Numbered from the stretch's first letter, positions 56,601-64,000 are shown. The stretch is DNA of 64,000 nt from Veronia nyctiphanis (GCF_004116385.1 NZ_PEIB01000030.1:1-64000), one strand, 5' to 3'. The notes: generated by a model from the letters alone, not told the origin. Numbers and translations: made by a program.

Positions 56601-56719
56601 AGGTTGGCGCAATGGTGGGTGTTCAACCATTCGGTGGTCAGGGACTGTCTGGTACGGGACCGAAAGCGGGTGGTCCTCACTATCTCCACCGCTTTGCGAA
56701 AGTGGAGGTGCAGGCATGA
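53612..56719 (+). CDS. putA: Bifunctional proline dehydrogenase / P5C dehydrogenase PutA
   Basis: Oxidises proline to glutamate in two steps at the membrane. The 1035-residue protein starts directly with the dimerisation region and has no ribbon-helix-helix repressor domain, so it is a non-regulatory PutA. The FAD-dependent proline dehydrogenase spans about residues 125-470 (VSIKLSALHPRYE, MRLVKGAYWDTEIK, YPQFASHNAHTVA). The aldehyde dehydrogenase spans about 560-1030, with Glu in IAETGGQNAMIV (about 808) and Cys in SAGQRCSALRV (about 841). The next gene overlaps its stop by 4 nt (ATGA). Complete and unbroken. Confidence 0.96.
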   Translation: MFKAIDVLAPAFIEQPLETLWQNISPLYCVDESQWLKELLPLATPSDAERKLTDEQSTRLIESVRADNKAVQMIDALLLEYSLDTREGILLMCLAEALMRVPDSKTADALIRDKLGVADWKSHLKSSESVFVNASTWGLMLTGKVVNLDEQKSSPVSTLNRLVNKFSEPVIRQAMHQAMKIMGHQFVLGRNINEALKNGEKPRDKGFTYSFDMLGEAALTRQDAQKYFNDYMEAIEAVGRNLRRGDAPEPSVSIKLSALHPRYEVANTERVMTEMYDTVLALLDRAIELGVAITVDAEEADRLELSLKLFEKLYTHPTVAGWGKFGLVVQAYSKRALPVITWLAGLARAHGTVIPMRLVKGAYWDTEIKLAQQHGHHGYPVYTRKEATDVAYLACARFLLSDQVRGLIYPQFASHNAHTVAAISAMAPHGDFEFQRLHGMGEALYNHAMSQFGNGVRIYAPVGSHKDLLPYLVRRLLENGANSSFVHRLVDARCPISDLIQHPVDALLSRETLHNNRIPMPVEVFGENRKNSMGVATDIESEWTPFADKVAQYMTDSQWHAAPLVNGETLNGDAQPVLSPYNRSLQVGTLAFASEQHASQALDIAAESFASWAALKAEARGEYLLKLADKLEENLPELVALCHREAGKTIHDSIDEVREAVDFLRYYPVEATTMMDSPESFTHFTGESRTAVYSGRGVFTCISPWNFPLAIFIGQVAAALVAGNTVVAKPAEQTSLIAYRAIQLLLETGIPAGVVHLLPGKGAVVGNALTRDERIAGVAFTGSTPTAQRINQSLAQRDAEPVPLIAETGGQNAMIVDSTALPEQVVRDVLRSAFASAGQRCSALRVLYVQEDIAERVITLIRGAMSELSVGEPSLLSTDVGPVIDEMAQRKLKAHIAEMDRHAEKVASVKLDASCDNGTFVAPTAFEIDSISRLDQEHFGPILHILRYKADELDQIIDQINQTGFGLTLGVHSRNEGTYRHIDKRARVGNCYINRDQVGAMVGVQPFGGQGLSGTGPKAGGPHYLHRFAKVEVQA

Positions 56720-57441
56720 ATTCTCAAGCACAAGGAGTAACCGCGGTGGCAGCAATCGATCAAAGTCTTGCACTATGGGAAGACTGGAACCATCAAGGTG
56801 TTGAACAACGCATCGCTCTGTTGAACGCATGGGCGGACAGTGTCAGTCATCGAGGTGGTCAGGTGTTCTCCGATACTGCAGCAATGATCCGTTTCCAGTG
56901 CCAGAGTGCAACACGGTACTTGAGCCCAGTTCATGAAATGCCCGGGCCAACAGGTGAAAGTAATGAGCTATATGCATCGGGTCGCGGCGTTTTTGCAGTC
57001 ACGGGTGATAGTTCCCTGACGGTCATTGCACTGGCGGGGCAGCTTGCCGCAACATTGCTGGCGGGTAACTGTGCAGTGGTTGTTGTTCCTGATGCTGTGG
57101 CCGAGCAGGCTGATGCGCTCTTGGCTGATTTGGTAAAAGCTGGCTGTCCTGCTCGTGTTGCCAGCCGTATTGCTGACACTGAGTTAGCGGCCATCACCAC
57201 TGATCCAAGATTAGCGGGTGTTGCCGTTACCGCACACCAAAACGTTATTCGTGAAATTAATCAGCGACTGGCGGGCCGCTCAGGCTTGCTTGCTCAGCTG
57301 GTGGCTGAAACTGATGCGTCACAACTGATGACGATTGGTTCCCCTTCCTACATATTGCGCTTTATCACAGAGCGCACCCGCACAATCAATGTCACTGCCG
57401 TGGGTGGCAATGCCACACTTCTGGAACTCGGCAGCGGTTAA
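56716..57441 (+). CDS. ALDH-like partner protein encoded next to putA
   Basis: A 241-residue aldehyde-dehydrogenase-superfamily domain without catalytic function: it has the Rossmann-like VFAVTGDSSLTVIALAGQLA (about residues 93-112), AATLLAGNCAVVVVPDAV and the C-terminal NVTAVGGNATLLELGSG, but no catalytic Cys/Glu pair is visible. In larger PutA proteins an inactive ALDH-like domain of this kind is fused at the C-terminus, where it helps dimerisation and seals the substrate tunnel; here it is a separate gene overlapping putA by 4 nt. A supporting role for PutA is therefore likely. Confidence 0.75.
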   Translation: MNSQAQGVTAVAAIDQSLALWEDWNHQGVEQRIALLNAWADSVSHRGGQVFSDTAAMIRFQCQSATRYLSPVHEMPGPTGESNELYASGRGVFAVTGDSSLTVIALAGQLAATLLAGNCAVVVVPDAVAEQADALLADLVKAGCPARVASRIADTELAAITTDPRLAGVAVTAHQNVIREINQRLAGRSGLLAQLVAETDASQLMTIGSPSYILRFITERTRTINVTAVGGNATLLELGSG

Positions 57442-57461
57442 TACTAAGAACGTCCAGAATA

Positions 57462-57492
57462 CGGCCCCGTTCATCGGGGCCGAATCATTTTT
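57462..57492 (+). terminator. Terminator-like hairpin between the put genes
   Basis: CGGCCCCG and CGGGGCCG form a perfect 8-bp GC stem with a TTCAT loop, followed by AATCATTTTT. It would reduce read-through from putA into putP. Confidence 0.7.
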
Positions 57493-57504
57493 AAGGAATA
57501 TCCA

Positions 57505-59000
57505 ATGATAGAAAACAGCTTCGCTATCAGTGCGACGTTTGTAGCGTACCTTGCCTTAATGCTTGCAATCGGTATTTACGCCTACAAAAAAACGTCAAAC
57601 TCTGAAGATTACTTTCTCGGTGGCCGCTCTCTAGGGCCATGGCCAGCCGCCCTCTCAGCAGGTGCTTCCGACATGAGTGGTTGGTTATTACTTGGTTTGC
57701 CAGGTTATGCCTACGCTGCGGGTATGGAGTCACTCTGGTTAGCAGGTGGCTTACTGCTGGGTACATGGCTGAACTGGCTTATCTGTGCTAAACGCCTTCG
57801 CACCTACAGTATTGAAGTTGACAACGCTCTGACGTTACCTGAATTTTTTGCCCGTCGGTTCAACGATAACAGTAAATTGCTTCAAACCATCTCTGCATTC
57901 TTTATTCTGCTGTTCTTTCTGTTCTACACCAGTTCAGGTTTGGTTGCGGGTGGGAAGCTTTTTGAGACCGTTTTCGGCCTTGATTACCAGCTCGCAGTGA
58001 TCATCGGTACCGTGTGCGTGGTGTCTTACACCTTGTTTGGTGGATTCTTGGCGGTGTCGTGGACGGATCTGGTACAAGGTCTGTTGATGGCAGCTGCTCT
58101 GGTATATGTCCCGCTTGTTACTATGGACGGCTCTTTCAGCGAGCTTAGCAATGGATTAGCGGCGAAAAACCCAGAGTTACTGACCATCTGGAATAACATC
58201 GAAGGCAAACCCTTGACAGCCATCAGCATTATTTCACTGATGGCGTGGGGCCTTGGATATTTTGGTCAGCCACACATTCTGGCGCGATTTAAAGCAACCC
58301 GCTCAAACAAAGATATTACTACTGCCCGTCTAATTGCTGTGTCTTGGACTGCACTGTCTATGTTCGGCGCGATGCTGATTGGTCTTGTTGGCATCATGTT
58401 CATTGGAGCAAACCCAGATGTCGCTTTGGAAGATCCTGAAAAAATCTTCATGGTACTGGTGAATGCAGCCTTCCACCCGGTCATTGCAGGTATCTTATTG
58501 GCTGCCATCCTTGCGGCGATCATGAGTACTGCGGATTCACAATTGCTGGTGTCATCGTCAGCATTAGCTGAAGACTTTTACAAGCAGGTTTTCCGCCCTC
58601 AGGCGAGCAACGAACAGGTTGTGATGATGGGACGTATCGCCGTGGTTGCACTGTCGCTGGTGGCGCTGGCACTGGCCATGAACCTGATAGCACGGTATTA
58701 GGTCTGGTGTCTTACGCGTGGGCGGGTTTTGGTGCCGCATTTGGTCCGGCATTGTTACTGAGTCTGTTTTGGAAAGACATGAACCGTAATGGCGCGCTGG
58801 CAGGTATTCTGACTGGCGGTATCACCGTTGTCGTCTGGAAGCAGCTAAGTGGCGGCTTGTTTGACATCTACGAGATTGTACCTGGGTTTATTCTTGCCGG
58901 GGTAGCTGTTGTGGCTGTGAGTAAACTCACAGGTGGCGCTTCAGCGGATGTTAAAGCTCAGTTCGACAGCTACGAGACGAAGTTAGAAACATTAGATTAA
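57505..59000 (+). CDS. putP: Sodium/proline symporter PutP, with one apparent frameshift
   Basis: Inner-membrane Na+-coupled proline importer with the SSS-family 13-helix layout. SEDYFLGGRSLGPWPAALSA and GASDMSGWLLLGLPG (residues about 34-68) hold the sodium and proline site motifs. The conserved WGLGYFGQPHILARFKA (about 244-260) and MSTADSQLLVSSSA (about 339-352) follow. One base is missing near 58687 (CCC read as CC); restoring it gives MNPDSTVLGLVSYAWAGFGA and a 498-residue protein, normal for PutP. TTTAAGGA precedes the ATG. Completes the proline use module with putA. Confidence 0.94.
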
Positions 59001-59024
59001 TTGCGAAGGAAGCAGTGAGTGAAA

Positions 59025-59053
59025 CAAAAAAGGATGCGCAAGCATCCTTTTTT
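59025..59053. terminator. Bidirectional terminator after putP
   Basis: AAAAAAGGATGC and GCATCCTTTTTT form the stem with a GCAA tetraloop. Confidence 0.9.
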
Positions 59054-59094
59054 ATTCTGTGGTTAGAGCCAATTCGATATGTCTTGAAGACACC

Positions 59095-59118
59095 GGAACA
59101 ATGATCAAGCTCTGATCA
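59095..59118 (+). other. Isolated iteron-like RctB site pair
   Basis: GGAACA-ATGATCA-AGC, with the same 5' flank as ori2 iterons, is followed 11 bp later by CTGATCA. It lies between the putP terminator and the end of the HAD gene, about 21 kb from ori2. Confidence 0.45.
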
Positions 59119-59808
59119 AGTCCAGTTACTCGCAACGGGTAAACGATTGACCATTTCCCCCACTTCTTTCATACCTGCCACTGTTTTGACCAAAGGATGC
59201 TCCAGTGTGTCTTTACCCCGGCTATTGAAATGGATGGTTCTCATGCCCGCATTAATACCCGCTTGCACCCCTTGCACAGTGTCATCAACAAAAAGACATT
59301 GCTCTTTGGGTGTAGCCATATTCATTGCCGCATATCGCAGCACATCCGGGGCAGGTTTCCAATTATTGGTGTCATAAGCACTGAAAAGTCGCCCCTCGAA
59401 ATAGGGTAATAGGTCGGTACTTTCGAGGCTGGAGTATAGCTTGGCAATTGGGCCATTGGATGCAACACAGATATCGAGCCCAATCTGGTAAAGGTGATCA
59501 AGTAACTCTGGCACCCCTTCAATGGGGGAGAGCTTTTCACCAAAGAGGGCGTCACACTCTTTGCGGTATAAAGGTTCGAGTTCATGAAGGGGAAGGGTTA
59601 TCTGATGGCGTTCGCAGGTTTTTAGTAGGATGTCAGTTTGTCGTCCGCCTTGAAAGTGGTCCAAGCACTCATCCAGTGTCAAGGTAACACCATAGCACGC
59701 GAAGGTATTCACCAACGCCTGTTGAGACAGCGTTTCACTGTCGACTAAGGTGCCCTCACAGTCGAAAATGATGCAGGAGATGGCAGTATCAAAGTCAAAG
59801 TGTTCCAT
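59116..59808 (-). CDS. HAD-family phosphatase, YieH-like
   Basis: A 230-residue haloacid-dehalogenase-superfamily phosphatase close to E. coli YieH, a 6-phosphogluconate phosphatase. Motif I is seen as IIFDCEGTLVDSE (about residues 13-25), motif II as CVASNGP (about 114-120), the motif III lysine in NNWKPAP (about 148-154) and motif IV as CLFVDDTVQGVQAG (about 171-184). Motif I has Glu where most HAD phosphatases have the second Asp (D-x-D), which may affect activity. AAGGGAT lies 5 nt before the ATG. Lone gene. Confidence 0.85.
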   Translation of the reverse strand: MEHFDFDTAISCIIFDCEGTLVDSETLSQQALVNTFACYGVTLTLDECLDHFQGGRQTDILLKTCERHQITLPLHELEPLYRKECDALFGEKLSPIEGVPELLDHLYQIGLDICVASNGPIAKLYSSLESTDLLPYFEGRLFSAYDTNNWKPAPDVLRYAAMNMATPKEQCLFVDDTVQGVQAGINAGMRTIHFNSRGKDTLEHPLVKTVAGMKEVGEMVNRLPVASNWT

Positions 59809-59983
59809 ATCATCCCTTCATAGTTTTGCTCCCCCTCTTATTTAATCTTTGGTTCAATCCTCGAATTGGACAAGTTAGTGATTTTCAATTTGCTATCGAC
59901 GTCGTGTTAAGGGATTGATATTGGTTTTAAAGTCAGCGTAGGATCTAAGTTTGATGGAAGATAAACGGAAGTTAAGGATAAAA

Positions 59984-60649
59984 ATGACGTACCAGCATCT
60001 TTGGAAAAATGGCAATGCTTGCGACTTACCTGTCGGCAAGGTTGTATGTATTGGCAGAAACTATGCTGACCATGCTAAAGAGCTTGATAACCCGATTCCC
60101 GACGAGCCAGTATTATTCATCAAGCCAACTTCATCGATAGTGGGTACTCATGAGCCTCTCCTTCTACCACATCGTTTTGGCCCGATTCACTATGAGGCAG
60201 AGCTATCAATTCTTATCGGTGAGACGCTGAACTGTGCGACGAAAAGCGATGCCAGAAACGCCGTGCTTGGTATTGGTGTTGGCCTAGATTTGACTCGCAG
60301 AGAGGTTCAAAGTGAGCTGAAAGCCAAACAATTGCCATGGGAACTGGCTAAAGCTTTTGACGGCAGCTGTGTGCTGAGTGACTTCGTGTCTGCAGAGGGC
60401 GTTGATTTAGCAATATCTCATTACGGTTTGGACATCAATGGTGAGAGCAGACAGCGCGGTGATACATCGTTAATGCTCACGCCAATTATCGAGCTAATCA
60501 GTCATATCAGCCATTTCTTCACACTGCATCCGGGCGATGTCATTCTGACAGGCACACCGAAAGGTGTTGGTGTGCTGGCTAACTCTGACGAATTGGCTAT
60601 TTCGTTACAAGGTGAGACATTGGCTACCGTTAGCTGCGTTGCGAAGTAG
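59984..60649 (+). CDS. Fumarylacetoacetate hydrolase-family protein, YcgM-like
   Basis: A 221-residue FAH-family enzyme like E. coli YcgM and human FAHD1, which act as acylpyruvases or oxaloacetate decarboxylases. Features: VVCIGRNYADHAKEL at about residues 19-33, PVLFIKPTSSIVG, the metal ligands in HYEAELSILIGE (about 69-80), GVGLDLTRREVQ (about 104-115), KAFDGSCVLSDF and DVILTGTPKGVG near residue 186. ATG 59984 is chosen because AAGGA lies 8 nt upstream; the ATG at 59951 has no ribosome-binding site. Lone gene. Confidence 0.9.
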   Translation: MTYQHLWKNGNACDLPVGKVVCIGRNYADHAKELDNPIPDEPVLFIKPTSSIVGTHEPLLLPHRFGPIHYEAELSILIGETLNCATKSDARNAVLGIGVGLDLTRREVQSELKAKQLPWELAKAFDGSCVLSDFVSAEGVDLAISHYGLDINGESRQRGDTSLMLTPIIELISHISHFFTLHPGDVILTGTPKGVGVLANSDELAISLQGETLATVSCVAK

Positions 60650-60658
60650 CGACTTGAT

Positions 60659-60685
60659 GAAGGCTTTGATGTTTGCAAAGCCTTC
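60659..60685. terminator. Hairpin after the FAH-family gene
   Basis: GAAGGCTTTG and CAAAGCCTTC form a perfect 10-bp stem with a 7-nt loop. There is no T run after it, so its terminator role is uncertain. Confidence 0.5.
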
Positions 60686-60712
60686 TAGCCATAACCACAA
60701 ATTAGAGTGTTG

Positions 60713-61288
60713 TCAGACAGCGGAAAAGAGATAAGGGAATAAATGGCGCTTTTGTTGGTCTGACAGCGTGCAAACTCTCTCTACGTTATTGTCAGGAATA
60801 TCTTCAGGGTCGCCCCCATAGTGACGCAGTGCTTTTTCAATACTTTCTTCTCTGATCAGATGAAAAACCGGATAGGGTGACCGATTCGTCAGGTTACTGT
60901 CACAGTCAGGCTCAGCATCAGCAAAGCAATAATCAGGGTGGAAACTGGCTACCTGATAGGTTCCTCGCCAACCATATTGATCGATCAGCATGTCTGCGAC
61001 ATCGAGAAACTGATTGTATTTATCAAAATCAGTGAAGTGATTAGGTGTAACGACCATTGTTGTTTCCAGTTCAGATACTGGTGTTTCATCCAGCTTTTTC
61101 AACTCATCGCACAACACTTCCATCACAACTTCGTCGCTGCTGCTCTCACAGACCAGCGTAAGTATTTGCCCATTTCGTTGAGGCTTTGCTGCGAAAGGGC
61201 AAAGGTTCAAGCCAATCACCACATTACTCAGCCACTGCTCAGTCGCTGCTTTTACATCGTGTTCTGAAGGGGAATGTTGCGATGACAT
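60713..61288 (-). CDS. DUF1415-family protein
   Basis: A 191-residue protein that matches DUF1415, common in gammaproteobacteria. Typical parts are WLSNVVIGLNLCPFAAKP (about residues 19-36), the TTMVVTPNHFTDFDKYNQFL stretch (about 76-95), VASFHPDYCFADAEPD (about 113-128) and NRSPYPVFHLIREESI (about 134-149). The fold resembles a compact cytoplasmic enzyme, and conserved Cys, His and Asp residues hint at catalysis or metal binding, but no function is established. AAGGCAG precedes the ATG. Lone gene. Confidence 0.88.
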   Translation of the reverse strand: MSSQHSPSEHDVKAATEQWLSNVVIGLNLCPFAAKPQRNGQILTLVCESSSDEVVMEVLCDELKKLDETPVSELETTMVVTPNHFTDFDKYNQFLDVADMLIDQYGWRGTYQVASFHPDYCFADAEPDCDSNLTNRSPYPVFHLIREESIEKALRHYGGDPEDIPDNNVERVCTLSDQQKRHLFPYLFSAV

Positions 61289-61422
61289 ACTTTACTGCCT
61301 TTGAAGAAACATTTACGACCGCGCTATCTTAATGAAATCGTCAAAATGTGGAAGTTTTTAGCTCAACTATTTTTCATGGGGGCAAGAGCGATAAGCGTGC
61401 ATTGAGAGAGGGGAGAGTGCTG

Positions 61423-61437
61423 ATTTACAGTGTGAAT
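61423..61437. other. Near-match to parS2
   Basis: ATTTACAGTGTGAAT differs from the N-TTTACA-N-TGTAAA-N palindrome at one position (A to G at 61434). It lies in the gap before creA, about 23 kb from ori2. Binding is uncertain. Confidence 0.4.
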
Positions 61438-61452
61438 TGGTTGGATGTAATG

Positions 61453-61472
61453 AAAGGGGCAGATGCCCCTTT
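61453..61472 (-). terminator. Terminator of creA
   Basis: AAAGGGGC and GCCCCTTT form the stem with a four-base loop, located 13 nt after the creA stop on the minus strand. Confidence 0.7.
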
Positions 61473-61485
61473 CTGCCACGAGTTA

Positions 61486-61956
61486 TTAATTCGTTTGGAT
61501 AGGCTGCGTGATGTAAGCCTTTGTGCCCCATAGCGGAACGGTAGAAAGGCTGTGCTTGAAACTGCCATCTGTCTCTCTGGTCGTGTATGAGAGGTAAAGA
61601 AGTGTCTGGTTTTCAGGGTCATAAATACGACGTACTTTCATTGATTTAAAGAAAATACTTTTCGATTTCTTGAACACCACTTCACCCGATTTACTCTTAT
61701 CAATCTCAGCAATCATCTCCGGCGTAATCTCTCCCGTTTGACGGCATGAAATCGAGCTGTCACTCGGATCAGCAAGGCTCAAATCGGCTTCAATAGATGC
61801 AATATGACAGGTCACGCCTGGCACTTCAGGGTCAACAAGGTTGTTTACTTTGATGTCTTTGAGCGTGAACATGCCCAGCGATACGTCACCCACTTCACTG
61901 TTGTCACAACCAGCAAGCAGCGCAACCAGACCGAAAGCAAACAGAGTCTTTTTCAT
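61486..61956 (-). CDS. creA: CreA-family periplasmic lipoprotein
   Basis: A 156-residue exported protein matching CreA. The signal ends LVALLAGCDN, so Cys16 is probably lipidated, unlike E. coli CreA, which is a soluble periplasmic protein. The CreA domain is visible as DVSLGMFTLKDIKVNNLVDP followed by VPGVTCHIA (about residues 24-53), SISCRQTGEI (two conserved Cys), VFKKSKSIFFKSMKVRRIYD and LLYLSYTTRETDGSFKHSLS. Function unknown. AAGGAA precedes the ATG by 6 nt. Lone gene with its own terminator. Confidence 0.92.
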   Translation of the reverse strand: MKKTLFAFGLVALLAGCDNSEVGDVSLGMFTLKDIKVNNLVDPEVPGVTCHIASIEADLSLADPSDSSISCRQTGEITPEMIAEIDKSKSGEVVFKKSKSIFFKSMKVRRIYDPENQTLLYLSYTTRETDGSFKHSLSTVPLWGTKAYITQPIQTN

Positions 61957-62068
61957 AGTAATTCCTTGTTTTATCAGACGTTGAGCGATGAGTATATCAG
62001 ACTACCGTTGAAGAAGTGTTGACAAGGTGAGGCAAACAGTCACTTTGTTGGTGGCGAGGAAAAGGTAA

Positions 62069-62098
62069 AGAGAGCAGGGTGGTTTACCTGCTCTTTGA
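62069..62098 (-). terminator. Probable terminator of the small secreted protein gene
   Basis: GAGCAGG and CCTGCTC pair around a TGGTTTA-containing loop, and the minus strand continues into a T-rich stretch. Confidence 0.5.
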
Positions 62099-62119
62099 TG
62101 CAGTAAGTTATGTCAGGGG

Positions 62120-62473
62120 TTACTTTTCGCCTTCCAACATCACTTCACCTTCTTGCCTTTCGCCTTTATCCGCCTCGTATTGCTCGAGTGCATAAAAGGC
62201 TTCGCAGAAGCTGCCAGTCTCGTTGTAGGTTTTTCTTGCTGCGGCTATTTTACGCTCTGCCATACGACGCTCCATGGGATCATTGTCTGCCGAGCTGAAC
62301 GCCACCTGCAAATCAAACAGCACCTTGGAAAACTTGGTACGACAAATTTTTTCATTTTTCTGTGCCATCCGAACTTCATTTTTCGGCTTGGCAGGTTCAG
62401 CTTTTTCTTCCGCTATTGCTTGAGAAGGAATTACGAGAAAAAAAGAAACCAAAACACAAAGTAAGTAGCGCAT
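62120..62473 (-). CDS. Small secreted protein of unknown function
   Basis: A 117-residue protein with a clear signal peptide, MRYLLCVLVSFFLVIPSQAI, cleaved near AEEK. The mature part is short, charged and helical, with two cysteines (KICRTKF and GSFCEAFYALEQ) that could form a disulfide, and a repeated M-x-x-R pattern (ERRMAERKIAAARKTYNE). It ends with a glutamate-rich tail. I do not recognise the family. The ribosome-binding site is weak. Probably periplasmic. Confidence 0.65.
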   Translation of the reverse strand: MRYLLCVLVSFFLVIPSQAIAEEKAEPAKPKNEVRMAQKNEKICRTKFSKVLFDLQVAFSSADNDPMERRMAERKIAAARKTYNETGSFCEAFYALEQYEADKGERQEGEVMLEGEK

Positions 62474-62633
62474 AGTAATGTCTTTTTGTCATTAGAGTTC
62501 TGTCATTAAACATAGTTGACATGTTCGGCTCTAACAAATGCGTTGCATAGTCAAAGTACGTTAGTGGAAGTGGGCTGTGTGCTGGCGGTTTTTCGTTGCG
62601 CTTAACATTCTTAACAACAGGTCGTATCAGAAC

Positions 62634-63145
62634 ATGAATGCTCGGGGTAAAGTAGCGACTCCCTATTCATTTTGCTTGCTATCGCTATGCCACAACAAGT
62701 CAATGCATCATTACTCCAACTCTATTTCAGGGAATCTGAAACTGCGGCGTTTATTGACCACACTGACCTGCCAGCGTTAAGCGATCAGGACATGCCGGGC
62801 TTTTTTGGCTGGATGGCGAGTAAGAGACATTTTCAGTCAGAGGATGTGAGTGGTCAGTCTTATATCAAAACCTGCAGTGCAGGCTATGTCACTGAAATAA
62901 CCTTTAACGCTGACGGCACCTTGGCTGAGTTTACCCTTTTCAACCGATTTCCCACCAAGGGCCAGTGGCGAATCGAACAAGGTGCGCTAGAGATAGAAAT
63001 TGAAAAAGGTAGCAACCGCTATCATGCGAGAGTGATTGCTAACAAATACAGCAATATCCACTCTGCGATTGAATATAAAAATGGCGGATTGCACGCCTAC
63101 CTCAAACTGGCGCAAGTCAAACCTGTCGACGAACCACAACTCTGA
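62634..63145 (+). CDS. Secreted protein of unknown function, with a probable frameshift in the signal peptide
   Basis: From ATG 62634 the frame reads MNARGKVATPYSF; with one T restored in a T run near 62672 it continues LLAIAMPQQVNASLLQLYFR, which makes a normal Sec signal cleaved after VNA. The mature 150 residues include DMPGFFGWMASKRHF, CSAGYVTEITFNADGTLAEF and KGQWRIEQGALEIEIEKGSN, a lipocalin-like beta pattern. If the shift is real, translation would have to start at TTG 62672 with half a signal. Family not recognised. No strong ribosome-binding site. Confidence 0.6.
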
Positions 63146-63279
63146 TGGGTTAACTGCTCTTTACTCTCAGATTAAATGCACACGTCGGTGTGACAACCCT
63201 CTGAATCTTTGCTTTTCTTTGTAACAACTCACAATGATGGCGCTTTTTGTCATCCGGTTTCTCTATGCCGAGGAAAAGC

Positions 63280-63805
63280 ATGAAACATCGCATACCTACG
63301 TGGCTGGTTGTCGCTTTCGGATTAGCACTGAATATCCTGGCAGCATTAATGACCAACTTTGTCATTGATGATCTTGGGGAGAATGCTTCCGACCTTGCAG
63401 ATGCCCAATCCGAGAACACTCGGTTGATCCAGTTAAGCTGGCAGCAAATAGATGGCCTTGAACGACGCAGGGAGGCCATCATTACGACCCTGAGTATTTA
63501 TGACGCTCAGGATGAACAGCCTGCAACTGCGCTCTCTTCAGCATTAACGCAGTTATGCGCGACACGGATAATGATGATCTGCCTAACTCGTTGTCTCTTG
63601 ATAACTTTGGCCAAATCATGAAATTCATTAGCCGAGAACAAGCCTTACTTCGCGATCGTATCAATAATCTTTATCTGGTAAACCTTGATAAAGTAGAAGC
63701 TCACCGTGAAGTGATCAGTCAAATGAACTTCTATCGAAACCTTGCCTTATTTATACAAATTATTGGATTAGGCTGATCATGGCTCGTGATTTATCGAGAT
63801 CGTAA
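63280..63805 (+). CDS. Two-segment membrane protein of unknown function, two apparent frameshifts
   Basis: Begins MKHRIPTWLVVAFGLALNIL with a membrane segment at about residues 8-26. A periplasm-facing helical region follows (ENASDLADAQSENTRLIQLS, WQQIDGLERRREAIITTLSI). After a one-base loss near 63555 it continues MRDTDNDDLPNSLSLDNFGQ and LVNLDKVEAHREVISQMNFY, then a second membrane segment LALFIQIIGLGLIMARDL once a lost C near 63774 is restored, ending at 63805 (about 175 residues). The layout resembles the sensory half of a chemoreceptor but there is no signalling domain, so I leave it unassigned. Confidence 0.5.
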
Positions 63806-64000
63806 CGTTTCGATCACGTGAGTAACTCAGCATTTACATATAGCCCGAATTGATAAAACTAATAGCTAAAAATACTATATAAATTGAATTTAATAACTGC
63901 ATATTTTTTGTTTAAATAGTGTTTAGTTTCAATTTTTACTATTTATATTAGTTTTAAATTCTTATGGCGGTGTCGATGAGGGATAGTGCGCGGTTCAGAG
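63806..64000. other. AT-rich end of window
   Basis: No gene seen. The region is strongly AT-rich and may be a promoter for a gene beyond the edge. Confidence 0.4.

Noticed and set aside
1-64000. CRISPR arrays, tRNA and rRNA genes, complete insertion sequences or prophage
   Set aside because: None seen on either strand: no regularly spaced direct repeats other than the ori2 iterons, no cloverleaf or rRNA-like sequence, no transposase or phage structural gene.

Overview
The window is a stretch of the secondary chromosome (chromosome 2) of a marine Vibrionaceae bacterium. This rests on the RctB initiator (36004-37980, minus), an adjoining origin with six RctB-type iterons at an exact 23-bp period plus a DnaA box, a divergent parA2-parB2 pair, and four perfect copies of the chromosome-2 centromere motif (TTTACA-N-TGTAAA). 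The other recognisable genes (torECA, bet-cho, putAP, lapDG, tmcA) suit a Vibrio, Photobacterium, Grimontia or Enterovibrio-like organism; the species cannot be fixed from the sequence alone.

Layout. (1) 0-14.3 kb is an accessory region: single plus-strand genes (acetyltransferases, YdcF-like, P-loop kinase-like, VOC, methyltransferase, TsaA-like, GFA, PPOX, cupin, YbjQ, small membrane proteins) separated in the first 9 kb by decayed minus-strand copies of one thermonuclease (SNase) gene. It looks like an old gene-cassette array. (2) 14.4-15.5 kb is trpS with a structured leader. (3) 15.8-22.7 kb is betI-betB-betA-choX-choW-choV: choline uptake and oxidation to glycine betaine under a TetR-type repressor. 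(4) 22.8-35.9 kb holds two soluble multi-PAS chemoreceptors, a 2OG-Fe(II) oxygenase, a dead alpha/beta hydrolase, a GNAT, the torE-torC-torA TMAO respiration operon, a broken EamA transporter and an AraC regulator. (5) 36.0-41.5 kb is the rctB-ori2-parAB2 core. (6) 41.6-51.9 kb holds tmcA, lapD-lapG (c-di-GMP control of adhesin release), pdxH, a deleted TRAP transporter operon, and a PEGA plus sulfatase-modifying-factor-like protein. (7) 52.5-59.0 kb is an AraC regulator, putA, an ALDH-like partner gene and putP: proline use. (8) 59.1-64 kb holds a YieH-like phosphatase, an FAH-family hydrolase, a DUF1415 protein, CreA and unassigned envelope proteins.

Many well-conserved genes (betB, betA, choX, torA, torC, tmcA, lapD, pdxH, putP, both AraC-region neighbours and others) carry frameshifts. 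Every one I could resolve is the loss of a single base, usually in a run of identical bases, and restoring it gives a normal-length protein. I read these as probable sequencing undercalls rather than real mutations. True decay (nonsense codons, large deletions) is confined to the SNase copies, the GFA duplicate, the alpha/beta hydrolase, the EamA gene and the TRAP operon.

Most interesting items: the SNase-remnant repeat family between cassette-like genes, the mutually exclusive hairpins masking the trpS ribosome-binding site, a second cluster of RctB-like sites 14 kb from ori2, and the distribution of centromere sites over at least 16 kb.
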